Part shown: in pieces, positions 18,010 to 28,245 of the stretch
Layout: each line of letters begins with the position of its first letter
How positions within the stretch are numbered: the stretch's first letter is position 1
Notes under the pieces: generated by a model
The model's database searches: none
What the model was told of the DNA's origin: nothing
What the model saw: the letters and a program-made list of their open reading frames with translations, nothing else
Assembly (NCBI RefSeq): GCF_900111395.1
Contig: NZ_FOHV01000016.1
Span: 1-53,316, forward strand
Direction: 5' to 3'
DNA length: 53,316 nucleotides
DNA from: Thorsellia anophelis DSM 18579
Lineage (GTDB): Bacteria; Pseudomonadota; Gammaproteobacteria; Enterobacterales; Thorselliaceae
Translations under genes and position numbers: made by a program

Positions 18010-21000
18010 ATGGTACAGCATAATTTGAACACATTTACGTTAACGCTTATTAATACTACTGGTCAAACGCTCGAAACACTTTCCATACCCCTTAATTCAA
18101 CTAATCCGATTCCAATTCAAATTGGGAAGGGCACAATTATAAGATTACAAGACGATGAAACAGGCCTAGGACCTAAAAGAATTGTTGCAAAAAGGGTTGG
18201 CGATGATTTGCATATCTACTTCGAAGATGGAGATGAATTAGTCGATGTTATCGTTGAAGGCTATTACTTAAATCCTGAATTATTTGATATTCAAGGTGAA
18301 GTCACTGAAGGTGAATGGGTCTCTTATTTCCCAGAAGAAGGGGATGCGGCGAGTGTTATTGCACAGCTAGAAGATGGCAATCTCAGTGGGCAAATTTTAC
18401 AAGGGGATTTTGAAAGCGCATTTTCTCCCTTGACCCTTTTAGGATTAGCAGGCTTAGTTGGTGCAGGCGTGATTATTGCAAGTAATAGTGATTCAAATGA
18501 TTCAAATGGATCTGTATCTACACAGCAAAATCCCACGGGTGTGATATTTAGTGAAAATACCAATGCGAATGATAGAGAAATCTCATTAGGAAAAAGTAAT
18601 TCACCAATTGATACTAATGATGCAACGCCGATATTAAAAGGTACGACAACACCAGGTGCCACAATTGAAATTGTCATTAAAGATAATGATGGAAACCCAA
18701 TAAAAGTTGATGATGGTACTGGCACTGAAATTGATCTTGTCTATACCACTAAGGCTGGACCTGATGGGACTTGGGAAATTGAAATAGGGAATCCAAATAC
18801 TCATGTCACTGGGCCAACCTTAGCATTACCAGGTCTACCGGATGGGGATTATCAATTTGAAATTAAGCAAAAATTTCCTGATGGAAGTACAGACAATAAA
18901 ACAGTTGATGTGGCCGTTGATACAGTAAATCCAATTTCAACTACTTTTAGCATTACGGATAATGACGTTAGCTCTGATTATTTAATAACGGACACCCCAT
19001 TGATTCAAGCTTTTGGGCTCTCTGATGAAGGAGGAACATTAATTATTTCTCTTCCAGAAACTCAAACAGCCATACTAAGTGCAAGAACGTCAAACCCGAG
19101 TATTGAAATTGAATTCAAAAAAGACGGAAATGGTGTTTGGAGTGTGGATTTCTCTGATCAAGCAACACGAAATTTATTTGAAGAAGCATTCCCTGAGGGA
19201 TTTTCTGGCGATACCAGCTACAGTTTCACAATTAAAGATAATCAAGCGACAGATCAAGAGATTACTTTTAGAGGCAAGGTAGTTGATGGAAGTAATATCA
19301 AGAATATTACTGTAGATTTGAATGCACCGAAAAAGGATCAAGTACAAGGCAATCTGATTATTGATGATACTACTAAACCTGCTTTAACTAACGATGATAC
19401 ACCAAAATTAACTGGTAGCGTTAAGCTCGGTAATGGGGAAGAAATAGGCTATATTAATATCACGGTTACTCCGCTTAATAAAGATGGGGTGGTTATTGGT
19501 AAAGATATCACAATCATGGTACCTGGTAGTCAAGTTGACCCTTCCACAGGTAAGTGGGAATACTTCTGGGATGAAAACAATCCATTACCAAATGGAATTT
19601 ATAATTTCAAAACTGTTGTGGTGGATAAAGCGGGAAATGAAGGTAAAACTGAAGAACATAAAATCGAAATTAAATCAATTCGTCCCCAACCAATTGATAT
19701 TGATTCTATAAAAGTAGGAGATGATGTTGGTACTCGTCAAGAAGACAATGTACTAGATGATAGATATTTAGGTAATCAAACCGATGACAGCAAACCTACT
19801 ATTAGTGGTGAAGCTGAGGTTGGAAATGATGTCATTGTTAAAATTAAGAAACCTGATGGAACAGTTGTATTAGAATCCCCTGAAATAAGAGTGAGCGATA
19901 CTGACGCTGATGATAAGGGTGAATGGAGCTTTACACCTGATATAGAATTGCCTCCTGGTGAATATATCATCGAGGTTTTACAAAAAAATCCATTAGATCC
20001 TGAATATAGACCTAGTCCTCCAATTAATATTGAAATTACCGTTGGTGAGGATTCTCCGTTAGCAGGAGTCAATCCTAAAGACGTAAGCGTAAAAGATGAT
20101 CAAGGTTTGCTACAAGAGGGTAACATTTTAGATAATTCTCATTTAGGGAATGCAACTGATGATAGTAAGCCGACTTTTTCAGGTCAGCTCAAACCAGAAG
20201 ATACAAATTATCCAGGTACAACAGATCATATCGTCGAAATCACTCTAAAAAAACCAGACGGTACAATTGCTAAAGATGATAAGGGTAATAACTTAATATT
20301 CAAAGTACCAGTAGATAGAGAGGGAAATTGGGAGTTTACACCTATTAATCCAATTCCAGATGGGGATTATAAAGTTGAAATGGTTGAAAAAGATGCTGGT
20401 GGAAAATCTAGCCCCAAATCTGATTTTCCATTAACTATTGATACTAAAGTTGACGCACCAATCTTTAAAGTCGTTGATGATGTTGAGGGAATAACAGGTA
20501 CCATTTTAAATAATGGTGTCACTAACGATATATCTCCTACATTGAGTGGCAAAGCAGAACCGAATGCAGACATTACTATCGTTATTAAAGATAAAGATGG
20601 AAATGAATCTTCTGTTATTACTAAAGCAGATGCAAATGGTAACTGGAAGGTGGATGCAGAACTTGAAAGTGGTGACGGTAAATATACCTTAAGTGTTACA
20701 CAAACAGATGCCGCAGGTAATAAGAGTCAGCCTAAAGATCATATCATCAATTTAAATACCGAGGCGCCTGCTAAGGTTACGGATATTAAAGTTAAAGATG
20801 ATATAGGCGATCGCACGGAAAATAATGTCCTTGACAATACGTACCAAGGCAACGCAACTGATGATAATAAACCAACGATTTCAGGTAAAGGTGAACCAGG
20901 CGGTTCTGTTACTATAACCGTTACCGATTTAGCTACGGGTGATATTGTCGCGAATTATCCTAATATTCCAGTAGATAAAGATGGTAATTGGTTATACACA

Positions 21001-24000
21001 CCAGAACAAATGCTCAAAGATGGTAACTTTGAATTTTCCATAAAACAAACCGGTCCAAATGGTGTTGCTAGCGATGATGAGAAATTTCAGTTAAAGATTG
21101 ATACTGATGGTAATTCTGTTAGTGATATGAAAGTGAGTGATAATGAGAACCCAAGGCTTGAAAATAATATTTTAGATAATGCCTTTATTGGTGAATCAAC
21201 AGATGACAAAACGCCAACAATATCAGGCTCAGGCAAACCGGGTAATATTATTGAGCTCATTATTCAACCAAAAACACCAGGTCAACTTGAAATTAAAGTT
21301 TCAGTTCCTGTGGATACTGATGGTAAATGGACATATACACCACCTGAACCAGGTTTAAGTGATGGTGAGTATACCATCATCGCTAAAGAACGCGATCAAG
21401 CTACAGGTGCAACAGGTCCAGCTACAGAAGTTGATATCTCTATTGATACAAGTGTTCCGCCTGCGTTAATGAAACCGAAAGTAGAAGATAATCAGCTCAG
21501 TATTACTGAAGATAATATTTTGGATAATACCTTACCAGGCGAGGTCACTGATGATACAACGCCAACTTTAAAAGGCCAAAGTGGTGTGCCAAATGGTGAA
21601 GTTAATATTACCTTTAAAAATACTGACACAGACGAGACTTTTACTGGTAAAGCCAATATTGATAATAATGGAAATTGGCAATTTACACCATCCCCAGAAT
21701 TACCTGATGGTGATTATGAAGTAACAATTAATCAATCAGGACAAAACGGTAAACCAGGACCTGATACTCAGTTTGGATTTAAAATTGATACTAATTCACC
21801 TACTGATCCTGTTACAGATATTAAAATAGGTGATGATATCGGACCTAGGACTGAAGATAATATTCTCACCGATGAGTCATCGGGCGGATATCTTGGCAAT
21901 ATAACAGATGATACAAATCCAACATTTTCAGGAAAAACTGATCCTGAAAACGGCGTGTTGATTGTCATTAAACCGACGGATCCTACAAAACCACCAGTTA
22001 TCTATAATGTTCCTAAAACTGACATAGGTGAAGATGGAAACTGGGCATTTACTCCGCCAGTAGCGTTACCTGATGGCGATTATAAAGTGGAGATCTTCCC
22101 AACAAAACCTGAAACAGGTGCTAAAGGACCTGTCACTGAAGTTGATTTAACGATTGATACGACTATACCTCCTAAATTAGAAGGTTTTAAGGTTGGTGAT
22201 GATGTTGGCTCTCGTGAAGAGGATGATGTATTGAGTAATCCGCCAACAGAAGGATCATTTATTGGTAATGCAACAGATGATAATCAGCCTACTATTTCTG
22301 GCGATGACGCTGTTGCTGGCGGAGAAGTAGAAGTTACTCTTAAACGTGATGGGCAGCCTGATATTGTTGTTACAGTTCCGGTGGATTCAGACGGTAAATG
22401 GAGTTACACACCAGAAAGTCCACTAGATGATGGTGACTACACTATTGAGCTAAAACAGATAGGTCCGAATGGTAAACCTAGCGAACCTGAATCATTCCCA
22501 CTAGTGATTGATACTGCTAAACCCGGTGATGTAACGGATTTAACATTGGTAGATAATGTTGATGCGAGAGTTGAGGGTAACGTTTTTGACGATACATATG
22601 CTGGTAATTCAACTAATGATATAACCCCTACATTGAGAGGAAAGGGAACACCGGGTGATTTAGTTGAGATAACCGTTGTGAAAATCGATCCTGAAACTGG
22701 GACTGAAACCGTACTTGAAACAAAAGAAGTCACTATAGATGAGAATGGAAATTGGCAGTTTGAGAATACGACACCATTTGTTGATGGTGATTATCAGTAC
22801 CAAATAACGCCAATTAATCCTAATACTGGCGTTAAAGGCAATACAATAGAAAAAGACTTCACCATAGATACATCAAATGGGGGGTTAACTGATATTAAGC
22901 TTGAAGATGATGTTAATTGGATTGGCAAAGATGGCGTTCCAAAGGAATCTGAAACTATTCCAAGTGGAAACGCTCCATTACTTGAAGGTAAAGGTAAGCC
23001 AAATGAAACGATCACGATTGAAGTTACGGATGATGAAGGTAATACACAACATTTGGAAACTAAAGTTGACCCAGATGGTAACTGGAAGTTAGATCTAGCT
23101 ACTAATCCACCAGTCAAAGAAGGGGGGACATTTACGCCTCCGACAGGTGGAGATTACACTGTTAATGTGGTCCCGACACCGCCTTCTGCAATTTATCCAA
23201 CCATTATTGATGGTTTTACCAATGATAATAATCCGACTATTTCGGGCAAATCAGATCCAGATGCCGATATTGAGATAAAAGTATTAGATAAAAACGGTAA
23301 CGTAGTTTTGGATGATACTGGAAATGATGTTGTCGTAATGGGTAAAGCTGATGAGAATGGTGATTTTAGTATCAATCCAGGGCAATTGCCTGATGGTGAA
23401 TACAAATTTGAAATTACCTCAAAAGATCCAGCAGGTAATCAGTCACCACCAGTGACAACAGCACCTATCATTATTGATACAATTAAGCCTGGTAATGTGA
23501 CATTTACGGTGAATGATGATAAGACAGATGAAATAAAACTTAATGACAGTGATCCAAATACAGATGGCACAGGATTGATTATTAAAGGTGATAGAACTAA
23601 TGATAAGCGCCCTGAAATCAAAGGTTCTGGAGCTGAGCCTGGTAATACCATTAATGTACTTGTAATGGATAAAGATGGGAATCTACTCGAACCTGATTTA
23701 TCAGGTAAAGCGATTGTCGATGCTGAGGGTAACTGGAGTTATCTCATCCCAGTGATGCGTGATGGTGACTATCAGATAGTTACCACCCAAACAGATAAAG
23801 CAGGTAATACGAGTGATGTTGATGAAGATGCTAAAATTAACTTTAGCGTGAATGCTGATCTGTTTTATCCAAGTAACATTGAATATTCTGATAGTGTGTT
23901 TGGTGATATTAGTTCAAGTACAACACCAACTATTTCGGGACTTGGAAAACCAGGTGATGTAATTACCGTTGCAGTGAATAACCCAGATGGTACAGTTGCA

Positions 24001-26967
24001 TTTACACAAGAAACAACTGTAGGTGAAGATGGAAAATGGTCTGTCACATCACCATCTACTTTGTCACCAACGACTGATTTTGATAAACCATATCAAGTTT
24101 ATGTTACAGGTAAAAATGAGTGGGGCGATGAGTTAGTCGTACCACCATTAGATTTAATCATCGATAATTCTCCACCTGCCATAGGTATTACAGTTAACAA
24201 TATCAGCAATGCTCAATTTGATGATGCAACAAATATATTTGGTACTAACGATAAAACATTGATATTTTATGGCACGATTGACAGGCCGCTTGATAAGCAT
24301 GAAACCATGGAAGTATTCTTACAAGGTGGTTGGCGTAAAATTAATCCAGAGGATATTATTTTAGGAGAGGATGGGAAATATCACTGGAGTTATGACAATA
24401 GTAATCAGCCGTTTGCTTTAGCGACTTATAATTTACGAGTTAGAGTGATAGATGCTTTTGGTAGAGTTTCAGAAATGCCTAACCCACCAAAATTTGCTAT
24501 TTCTGCACCTGCATATGCTCAAAAACCAACGTTTGATTTGGTGATTGAGGAAGATATTGAGCAAGATTCTACACCTATAAAAGGGGTTAATAAAGAATCA
24601 ATGACATCTGATAGTACCCCAATACTCTCAGGAACAGGAGTGCCTGGCGATACAATTAAAATTTATGTGGATGGTAAATTTACTGGGGAGACTACAACTG
24701 TTGGGTCTGATGGCAAATGGAAACATGAATTATCTCAAGCTTTGGGTGATGGCAAACATACATTGTCAGTTAGTGCTGTTAACAATGGAAGTGAATCAGC
24801 TCCGACTGATAATTACGAGATTGTGGTAGATACGACAGCGCCAACAGCAACGGTGACGCTTGATAACATTAGTGCTAACACAGGTGAAGATGCCTCAGTT
24901 ACAGATGATAATACGCTTTATTTCTTCTTGAATGTCGAAGGTGAATTGGCCAGAGGCGAAAAAGTTCAAATTAAGATTGGCGATAACGACTGGGTGGATG
25001 CTTCGCAGTTACCAGATGGGCGCTGGGTATATGATAACACAGCTGTTGAACTTCCTGATGGTGAATATGATATAAAAACCCGTGTTATAGATAAGTTTGG
25101 CAGAGTAAATGAATCTGACAATACTACTATTGGCGGAGCAGATGAAGGTTATACATTTAAGATTGATACGACACAAGCAAACCAGATCGATCCGAATTTA
25201 AAAATAACCTCGGTAGACGCTGATGCGCCTGATAGAGAGAGCATTATTAATGATAATTTGTATCTTAATGATAATACTCCTACTATCATAGGTGAAGGCA
25301 CGCCTGGCGACATTATTGTTATTTACTCTAATGGAATTGAAATTGGTACAACAACCGTCTATGAAGATGGCATGTGGGAATTTAATATGCCTTATCAGAC
25401 TGATGGCGCCTATGTGGTTTCAGTGGCAAGTGGTAAAGCTAATGAATTAGGAGAGTTAGATAAATCAACGCTTTCTAGACCAACAAATTCCGAACAATAT
25501 GTAGTGGATACGACGCCACCTAATGTCATGGTTAATATGACAGGGATCAGTGTGGACTCAGGTGATGCGGGGAATCGTAGAACAAGTGATGAATCACTGA
25601 TCTTATACGGTCAAATAAGCCAAGCCTTAAAAGAGGGTGAAAGTTTACAAATCCGGTTATGGCAAAATAGTGCGAGTATTTTTAATGGGTCTGCTTATGT
25701 GGTTGATCCTAATTTGAAAATTGCATTAGATACAGGCTGGATTACAGTGAAAGCTGAAGATGTTGATAATGGCACGCTTAAATGGGTATTCGATTTTGCT
25801 AATTCAGATTACGCAAAATCCCAGGCCGCGATTGATCAAGGTATCATTGATGGTAAATTACCACTTGCTGATGGTGATAAGAATTTAGGTACAGGTGCAT
25901 CTAATGGTAAGCCTCAAATCAATATTGAATTTAGGGTTGTAGATGAATTTAACCGTGCGCAAGTTTCTCCTCCTGATTACGCTAAGATTGTTGCAATCAA
26001 TACAGCTCCGTATAAGGACGGATATTTTGGAGAATTTAAGCTTAATTCTGACCAAGGCGAGGTTCTAGCTGATGCAGAAGTAAAAGATAATACTCTAACA
26101 TTAAGTGGAAACCTTGATATGAGTAAAATCAGTCTTCCGGCTGGAACTGATGGTTATACTATAGCTGGTATTACTGTGATAATTCATCTTAATGGACAAC
26201 CATTCTTAGTTGGCGCACCAGTAGATTTGGTAACAGGCGCATGGTCTTTTGATATACCAGCACTTAAAGCAGGTAACTATGAAGTTTCCATGAGCTTAAA
26301 TTTATTATCAACAAATCCAGCAATTAATCCTGTTACAGGTGCACAATTTCCTAATGTCAGTTATGAAGCAAAGGTTACTGAACCATTCTATTTCAAAGTT
26401 GTGAATCCAGATGTGGAAAATTTAGCAACAACCACTTCTGAAATATTGATTGATCTAGTGCCAGATGACTTAGAAAACCTAAACATTATCGGAACTAAAC
26501 AAAGTGAAGTTTTAAGCTTAGCTCATCTCAATTTTGATAAGATAAGTGGAGATGCTGGTCTTGATACGTTAAAGGTGGAAAATAAGCTAAGCATCGATCT
26601 GTCTTTATTTAACGATGCTATTGATAATATTGAAATCTTTGATTTAAATAATACAGGTAGTGAGCTTAAAGTAACCTATGCTGATATTTTGAAAATAGGA
26701 ACTCAGAATAATGAATTGCTAAGTCAATTTGATTTTGCAGATTTTGGGGTTGAGCAAGATGCATCTATCATGTTAATTCAAGGTAGTGAACATGATCTAG
26801 TTTCTTTAGATTCAATATTAGGCCATGAGCAAGTGAAATCGATTGGTAAGGTTGAAAATATAGTTAATCATGAATTTTATGACGTGTATCAGGTTACTAA
26901 TGGTGGAACATCACAGCAATTTGCTTATTTAATTCTAGATGAACAAATACAGTTTAATCATTTTTAA
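18010..26967 (+). CDS. Giant BapA-like type I secreted adhesin with Ig-like repeats
   Basis: The 2985-residue acidic protein has no Sec signal. Residues 1-160 are a BapA-type prefix ending in a glycine-rich hydrophobic stretch at about 140-158 (LTLLGLAGLVGAGVIIAS). About 15 Ig-like repeats of roughly 100 residues follow. Most open with a D-rich linker (DD.G.R.E.N.LDN...GN.TDD) then PT.SG, end with GDYK/GEYT...DAAGN-like strands, and are joined by I-DT hinges. The final 120 residues (LSLAHLNFDKISGDAGLDTLKVE... to YLILDEQIQFNHF) are typical of type I secretion C-termini. No GGxGxDxxx RTX nonapeptides and no TAAG LapG site are visible, so how it is kept on the surface is open. Such proteins build biofilms or bind host surfaces. 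Confidence 0.93.
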   Translation: MVQHNLNTFTLTLINTTGQTLETLSIPLNSTNPIPIQIGKGTIIRLQDDETGLGPKRIVAKRVGDDLHIYFEDGDELVDVIVEGYYLNPELFDIQGEVTEGEWVSYFPEEGDAASVIAQLEDGNLSGQILQGDFESAFSPLTLLGLAGLVGAGVIIASNSDSNDSNGSVSTQQNPTGVIFSENTNANDREISLGKSNSPIDTNDATPILKGTTTPGATIEIVIKDNDGNPIKVDDGTGTEIDLVYTTKAGPDGTWEIEIGNPNTHVTGPTLALPGLPDGDYQFEIKQKFPDGSTDNKTVDVAVDTVNPISTTFSITDNDVSSDYLITDTPLIQAFGLSDEGGTLIISLPETQTAILSARTSNPSIEIEFKKDGNGVWSVDFSDQATRNLFEEAFPEGFSGDTSYSFTIKDNQATDQEITFRGKVVDGSNIKNITVDLNAPKKDQVQGNLIIDDTTKPALTNDDTPKLTGSVKLGNGEEIGYINITVTPLNKDGVVIGKDITIMVPGSQVDPSTGKWEYFWDENNPLPNGIYNFKTVVVDKAGNEGKTEEHKIEIKSIRPQPIDIDSIKVGDDVGTRQEDNVLDDRYLGNQTDDSKPTISGEAEVGNDVIVKIKKPDGTVVLESPEIRVSDTDADDKGEWSFTPDIELPPGEYIIEVLQKNPLDPEYRPSPPINIEITVGEDSPLAGVNPKDVSVKDDQGLLQEGNILDNSHLGNATDDSKPTFSGQLKPEDTNYPGTTDHIVEITLKKPDGTIAKDDKGNNLIFKVPVDREGNWEFTPINPIPDGDYKVEMVEKDAGGKSSPKSDFPLTIDTKVDAPIFKVVDDVEGITGTILNNGVTNDISPTLSGKAEPNADITIVIKDKDGNESSVITKADANGNWKVDAELESGDGKYTLSVTQTDAAGNKSQPKDHIINLNTEAPAKVTDIKVKDDIGDRTENNVLDNTYQGNATDDNKPTISGKGEPGGSVTITVTDLATGDIVANYPNIPVDKDGNWLYTPEQMLKDGNFEFSIKQTGPNGVASDDEKFQLKIDTDGNSVSDMKVSDNENPRLENNILDNAFIGESTDDKTPTISGSGKPGNIIELIIQPKTPGQLEIKVSVPVDTDGKWTYTPPEPGLSDGEYTIIAKERDQATGATGPATEVDISIDTSVPPALMKPKVEDNQLSITEDNILDNTLPGEVTDDTTPTLKGQSGVPNGEVNITFKNTDTDETFTGKANIDNNGNWQFTPSPELPDGDYEVTINQSGQNGKPGPDTQFGFKIDTNSPTDPVTDIKIGDDIGPRTEDNILTDESSGGYLGNITDDTNPTFSGKTDPENGVLIVIKPTDPTKPPVIYNVPKTDIGEDGNWAFTPPVALPDGDYKVEIFPTKPETGAKGPVTEVDLTIDTTIPPKLEGFKVGDDVGSREEDDVLSNPPTEGSFIGNATDDNQPTISGDDAVAGGEVEVTLKRDGQPDIVVTVPVDSDGKWSYTPESPLDDGDYTIELKQIGPNGKPSEPESFPLVIDTAKPGDVTDLTLVDNVDARVEGNVFDDTYAGNSTNDITPTLRGKGTPGDLVEITVVKIDPETGTETVLETKEVTIDENGNWQFENTTPFVDGDYQYQITPINPNTGVKGNTIEKDFTIDTSNGGLTDIKLEDDVNWIGKDGVPKESETIPSGNAPLLEGKGKPNETITIEVTDDEGNTQHLETKVDPDGNWKLDLATNPPVKEGGTFTPPTGGDYTVNVVPTPPSAIYPTIIDGFTNDNNPTISGKSDPDADIEIKVLDKNGNVVLDDTGNDVVVMGKADENGDFSINPGQLPDGEYKFEITSKDPAGNQSPPVTTAPIIIDTIKPGNVTFTVNDDKTDEIKLNDSDPNTDGTGLIIKGDRTNDKRPEIKGSGAEPGNTINVLVMDKDGNLLEPDLSGKAIVDAEGNWSYLIPVMRDGDYQIVTTQTDKAGNTSDVDEDAKINFSVNADLFYPSNIEYSDSVFGDISSSTTPTISGLGKPGDVITVAVNNPDGTVAFTQETTVGEDGKWSVTSPSTLSPTTDFDKPYQVYVTGKNEWGDELVVPPLDLIIDNSPPAIGITVNNISNAQFDDATNIFGTNDKTLIFYGTIDRPLDKHETMEVFLQGGWRKINPEDIILGEDGKYHWSYDNSNQPFALATYNLRVRVIDAFGRVSEMPNPPKFAISAPAYAQKPTFDLVIEEDIEQDSTPIKGVNKESMTSDSTPILSGTGVPGDTIKIYVDGKFTGETTTVGSDGKWKHELSQALGDGKHTLSVSAVNNGSESAPTDNYEIVVDTTAPTATVTLDNISANTGEDASVTDDNTLYFFLNVEGELARGEKVQIKIGDNDWVDASQLPDGRWVYDNTAVELPDGEYDIKTRVIDKFGRVNESDNTTIGGADEGYTFKIDTTQANQIDPNLKITSVDADAPDRESIINDNLYLNDNTPTIIGEGTPGDIIVIYSNGIEIGTTTVYEDGMWEFNMPYQTDGAYVVSVASGKANELGELDKSTLSRPTNSEQYVVDTTPPNVMVNMTGISVDSGDAGNRRTSDESLILYGQISQALKEGESLQIRLWQNSASIFNGSAYVVDPNLKIALDTGWITVKAEDVDNGTLKWVFDFANSDYAKSQAAIDQGIIDGKLPLADGDKNLGTGASNGKPQINIEFRVVDEFNRAQVSPPDYAKIVAINTAPYKDGYFGEFKLNSDQGEVLADAEVKDNTLTLSGNLDMSKISLPAGTDGYTIAGITVIIHLNGQPFLVGAPVDLVTGAWSFDIPALKAGNYEVSMSLNLLSTNPAINPVTGAQFPNVSYEAKVTEPFYFKVVNPDVENLATTTSEILIDLVPDDLENLNIIGTKQSEVLSLAHLNFDKISGDAGLDTLKVENKLSIDLSLFNDAIDNIEIFDLNNTGSELKVTYADILKIGTQNNELLSQFDFADFGVEQDASIMLIQGSEHDLVSLDSILGHEQVKSIGKVENIVNHEFYDVYQVTNGGTSQQFAYLILDEQIQFNHF

Positions 26968-27368
26968 ATTGGCCAGGTAAATAAAATTACGTAACAATTT
27001 TGAAATGTTGTACGAAAAATAGTTAAGCTCTTCTTGATAGTTTTCTTAAAGCGTAGTTTTAAATATTATTACCGCGCTTTTTGAAAACACAGGGAGTATT
27101 TTCGTTCTATGTTTTTTTAGCGTATTATGTAATTCTAATTTATTAGGTAGTTTGGTTTATTAGCAAATTTATCTAATATGACAAAATATGATTTAATGTT
27201 TGTTTTGAAGATAATGTAAGGTGTGTTTGAATTCGAATAAGAATAGAACAATTAAGGTGCTTAAGAAGGTTAACCGATAGTAAAAATGGTAATCGAAGAT
27301 ACTAAGCTTGCATAATTTTAGCAAATAGCAACTGCAGTAATGAGCAATTGCTATGGCTAGGTATCTTA
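26968..27368. other. Intergenic region after the adhesin
   Basis: About 400 AT-rich bases with no gene. A weak terminator candidate for the adhesin is aaagcg...cgcttttt (27048-27053 with 27075-27082), six base pairs with a 21-base loop before a short T run. Nothing else is recognised. Confidence 0.35.
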
Positions 27369-28034
27369 TTAAGATATATGCTTTAATTTAAGATCAAGTA
27401 ATGAACTTAAGTGATAATCAGCAAGCCCAAATCTAGGGTCATTAAAGTCATCTTCATTTGATACAACTATTGAACGCATTCTTGCTGCTTTTGCAGCTAT
27501 CATACCATTAATAGAGTCTTCAAGAGAGACACAAGCAAGAGGCGAGACCTCAAGTTGATTGGCTGTTTCTAAATACACTTCAGGATGAGGCTTGCTATAA
27601 ACCATATTTTCAGCTGAGACCACAACATCGAATAAACTGCTTATGCCAAGTGAATCTAATACACTTTCGATTAGTTTAGTAGGGGAGGCAGAGGCTAAAC
27701 CAACTAGTAAGCCGTTTTCTTTACAAAGGCTAAGTGCGTATTCTACACCTGGTAAAACAGGTTTATGATCATGGATGAGTTTACTTGCCGTATCATTGAT
27801 TTCATCAACCATATTAACTAAGTCTAGACCTGTTTTTGACGCAGCATTAATCCAGAGTCTTACAACTTCATCTACTCTTAGTCCACGTGTATCAAGCAGG
27901 CGAGCTTGAGTTTCAGGATCTAAACCATAGTTCATGAGTACTTGTCTTTCAGCTTGTTTCCAAAGTGGTTCTGAATCTATTATCAAGCCATCCATATCAA
28001 AAATAACGGCATCAATTTTCATTTTATGTGGCAT
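27369..28034 (-). CDS. hxpB: HAD-superfamily sugar-phosphate phosphatase (HxpB/YniC-like)
   Basis: The 221-residue protein has HAD motif I VIFDMDGLIIDSEPLW (nucleophile Asp13, acid/base Asp15), motif II LASASP, the catalytic Lys in SKPHPEVY and motif IV SLEDSINGM. Length and these motifs match HxpB, a hexitol/2-deoxyglucose-6-phosphate phosphatase of the beta-PGM subfamily. It probably removes toxic or stray sugar phosphates. The ATG at 28034 follows GAGGGGAG; the internal Met5 has no such site. It is monocistronic. Confidence 0.87.
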   Translation of the reverse strand: MPHKMKIDAVIFDMDGLIIDSEPLWKQAERQVLMNYGLDPETQARLLDTRGLRVDEVVRLWINAASKTGLDLVNMVDEINDTASKLIHDHKPVLPGVEYALSLCKENGLLVGLASASPTKLIESVLDSLGISSLFDVVVSAENMVYSKPHPEVYLETANQLEVSPLACVSLEDSINGMIAAKAARMRSIVVSNEDDFNDPRFGLADYHLSSLLDLKLKHIS

Positions 28035-28245
28035 GTTAACTCCCCTCAGATGTATTATTAATTTGCAATATTTAAGTCTTGTATTGTTTATTTACATTTT
28101 TACATTATACGCTAAAAAAAAATTTATAGTTTGATAATAACTTCAAATACAGATTTTTAGTATTAAATTTATGAAAAAACTTATAAAAATGCATTTTTTT
28201 ACGCTATATTGCTTAATATTGTAGTTATGGCAATCGCAACCTAGA

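Noticed and set aside
22794-23117. Minus-strand frames inside the adhesin gene
   Set aside because: Ser/Thr/Pro/Val-rich shadows of a repetitive acidic coding sequence; no independent signals.
26450-26967. RTX calcium-binding repeats at the adhesin C-terminus
   Set aside because: No GGxGxDxxx nonapeptides; only the type I secretion-like tail is present.
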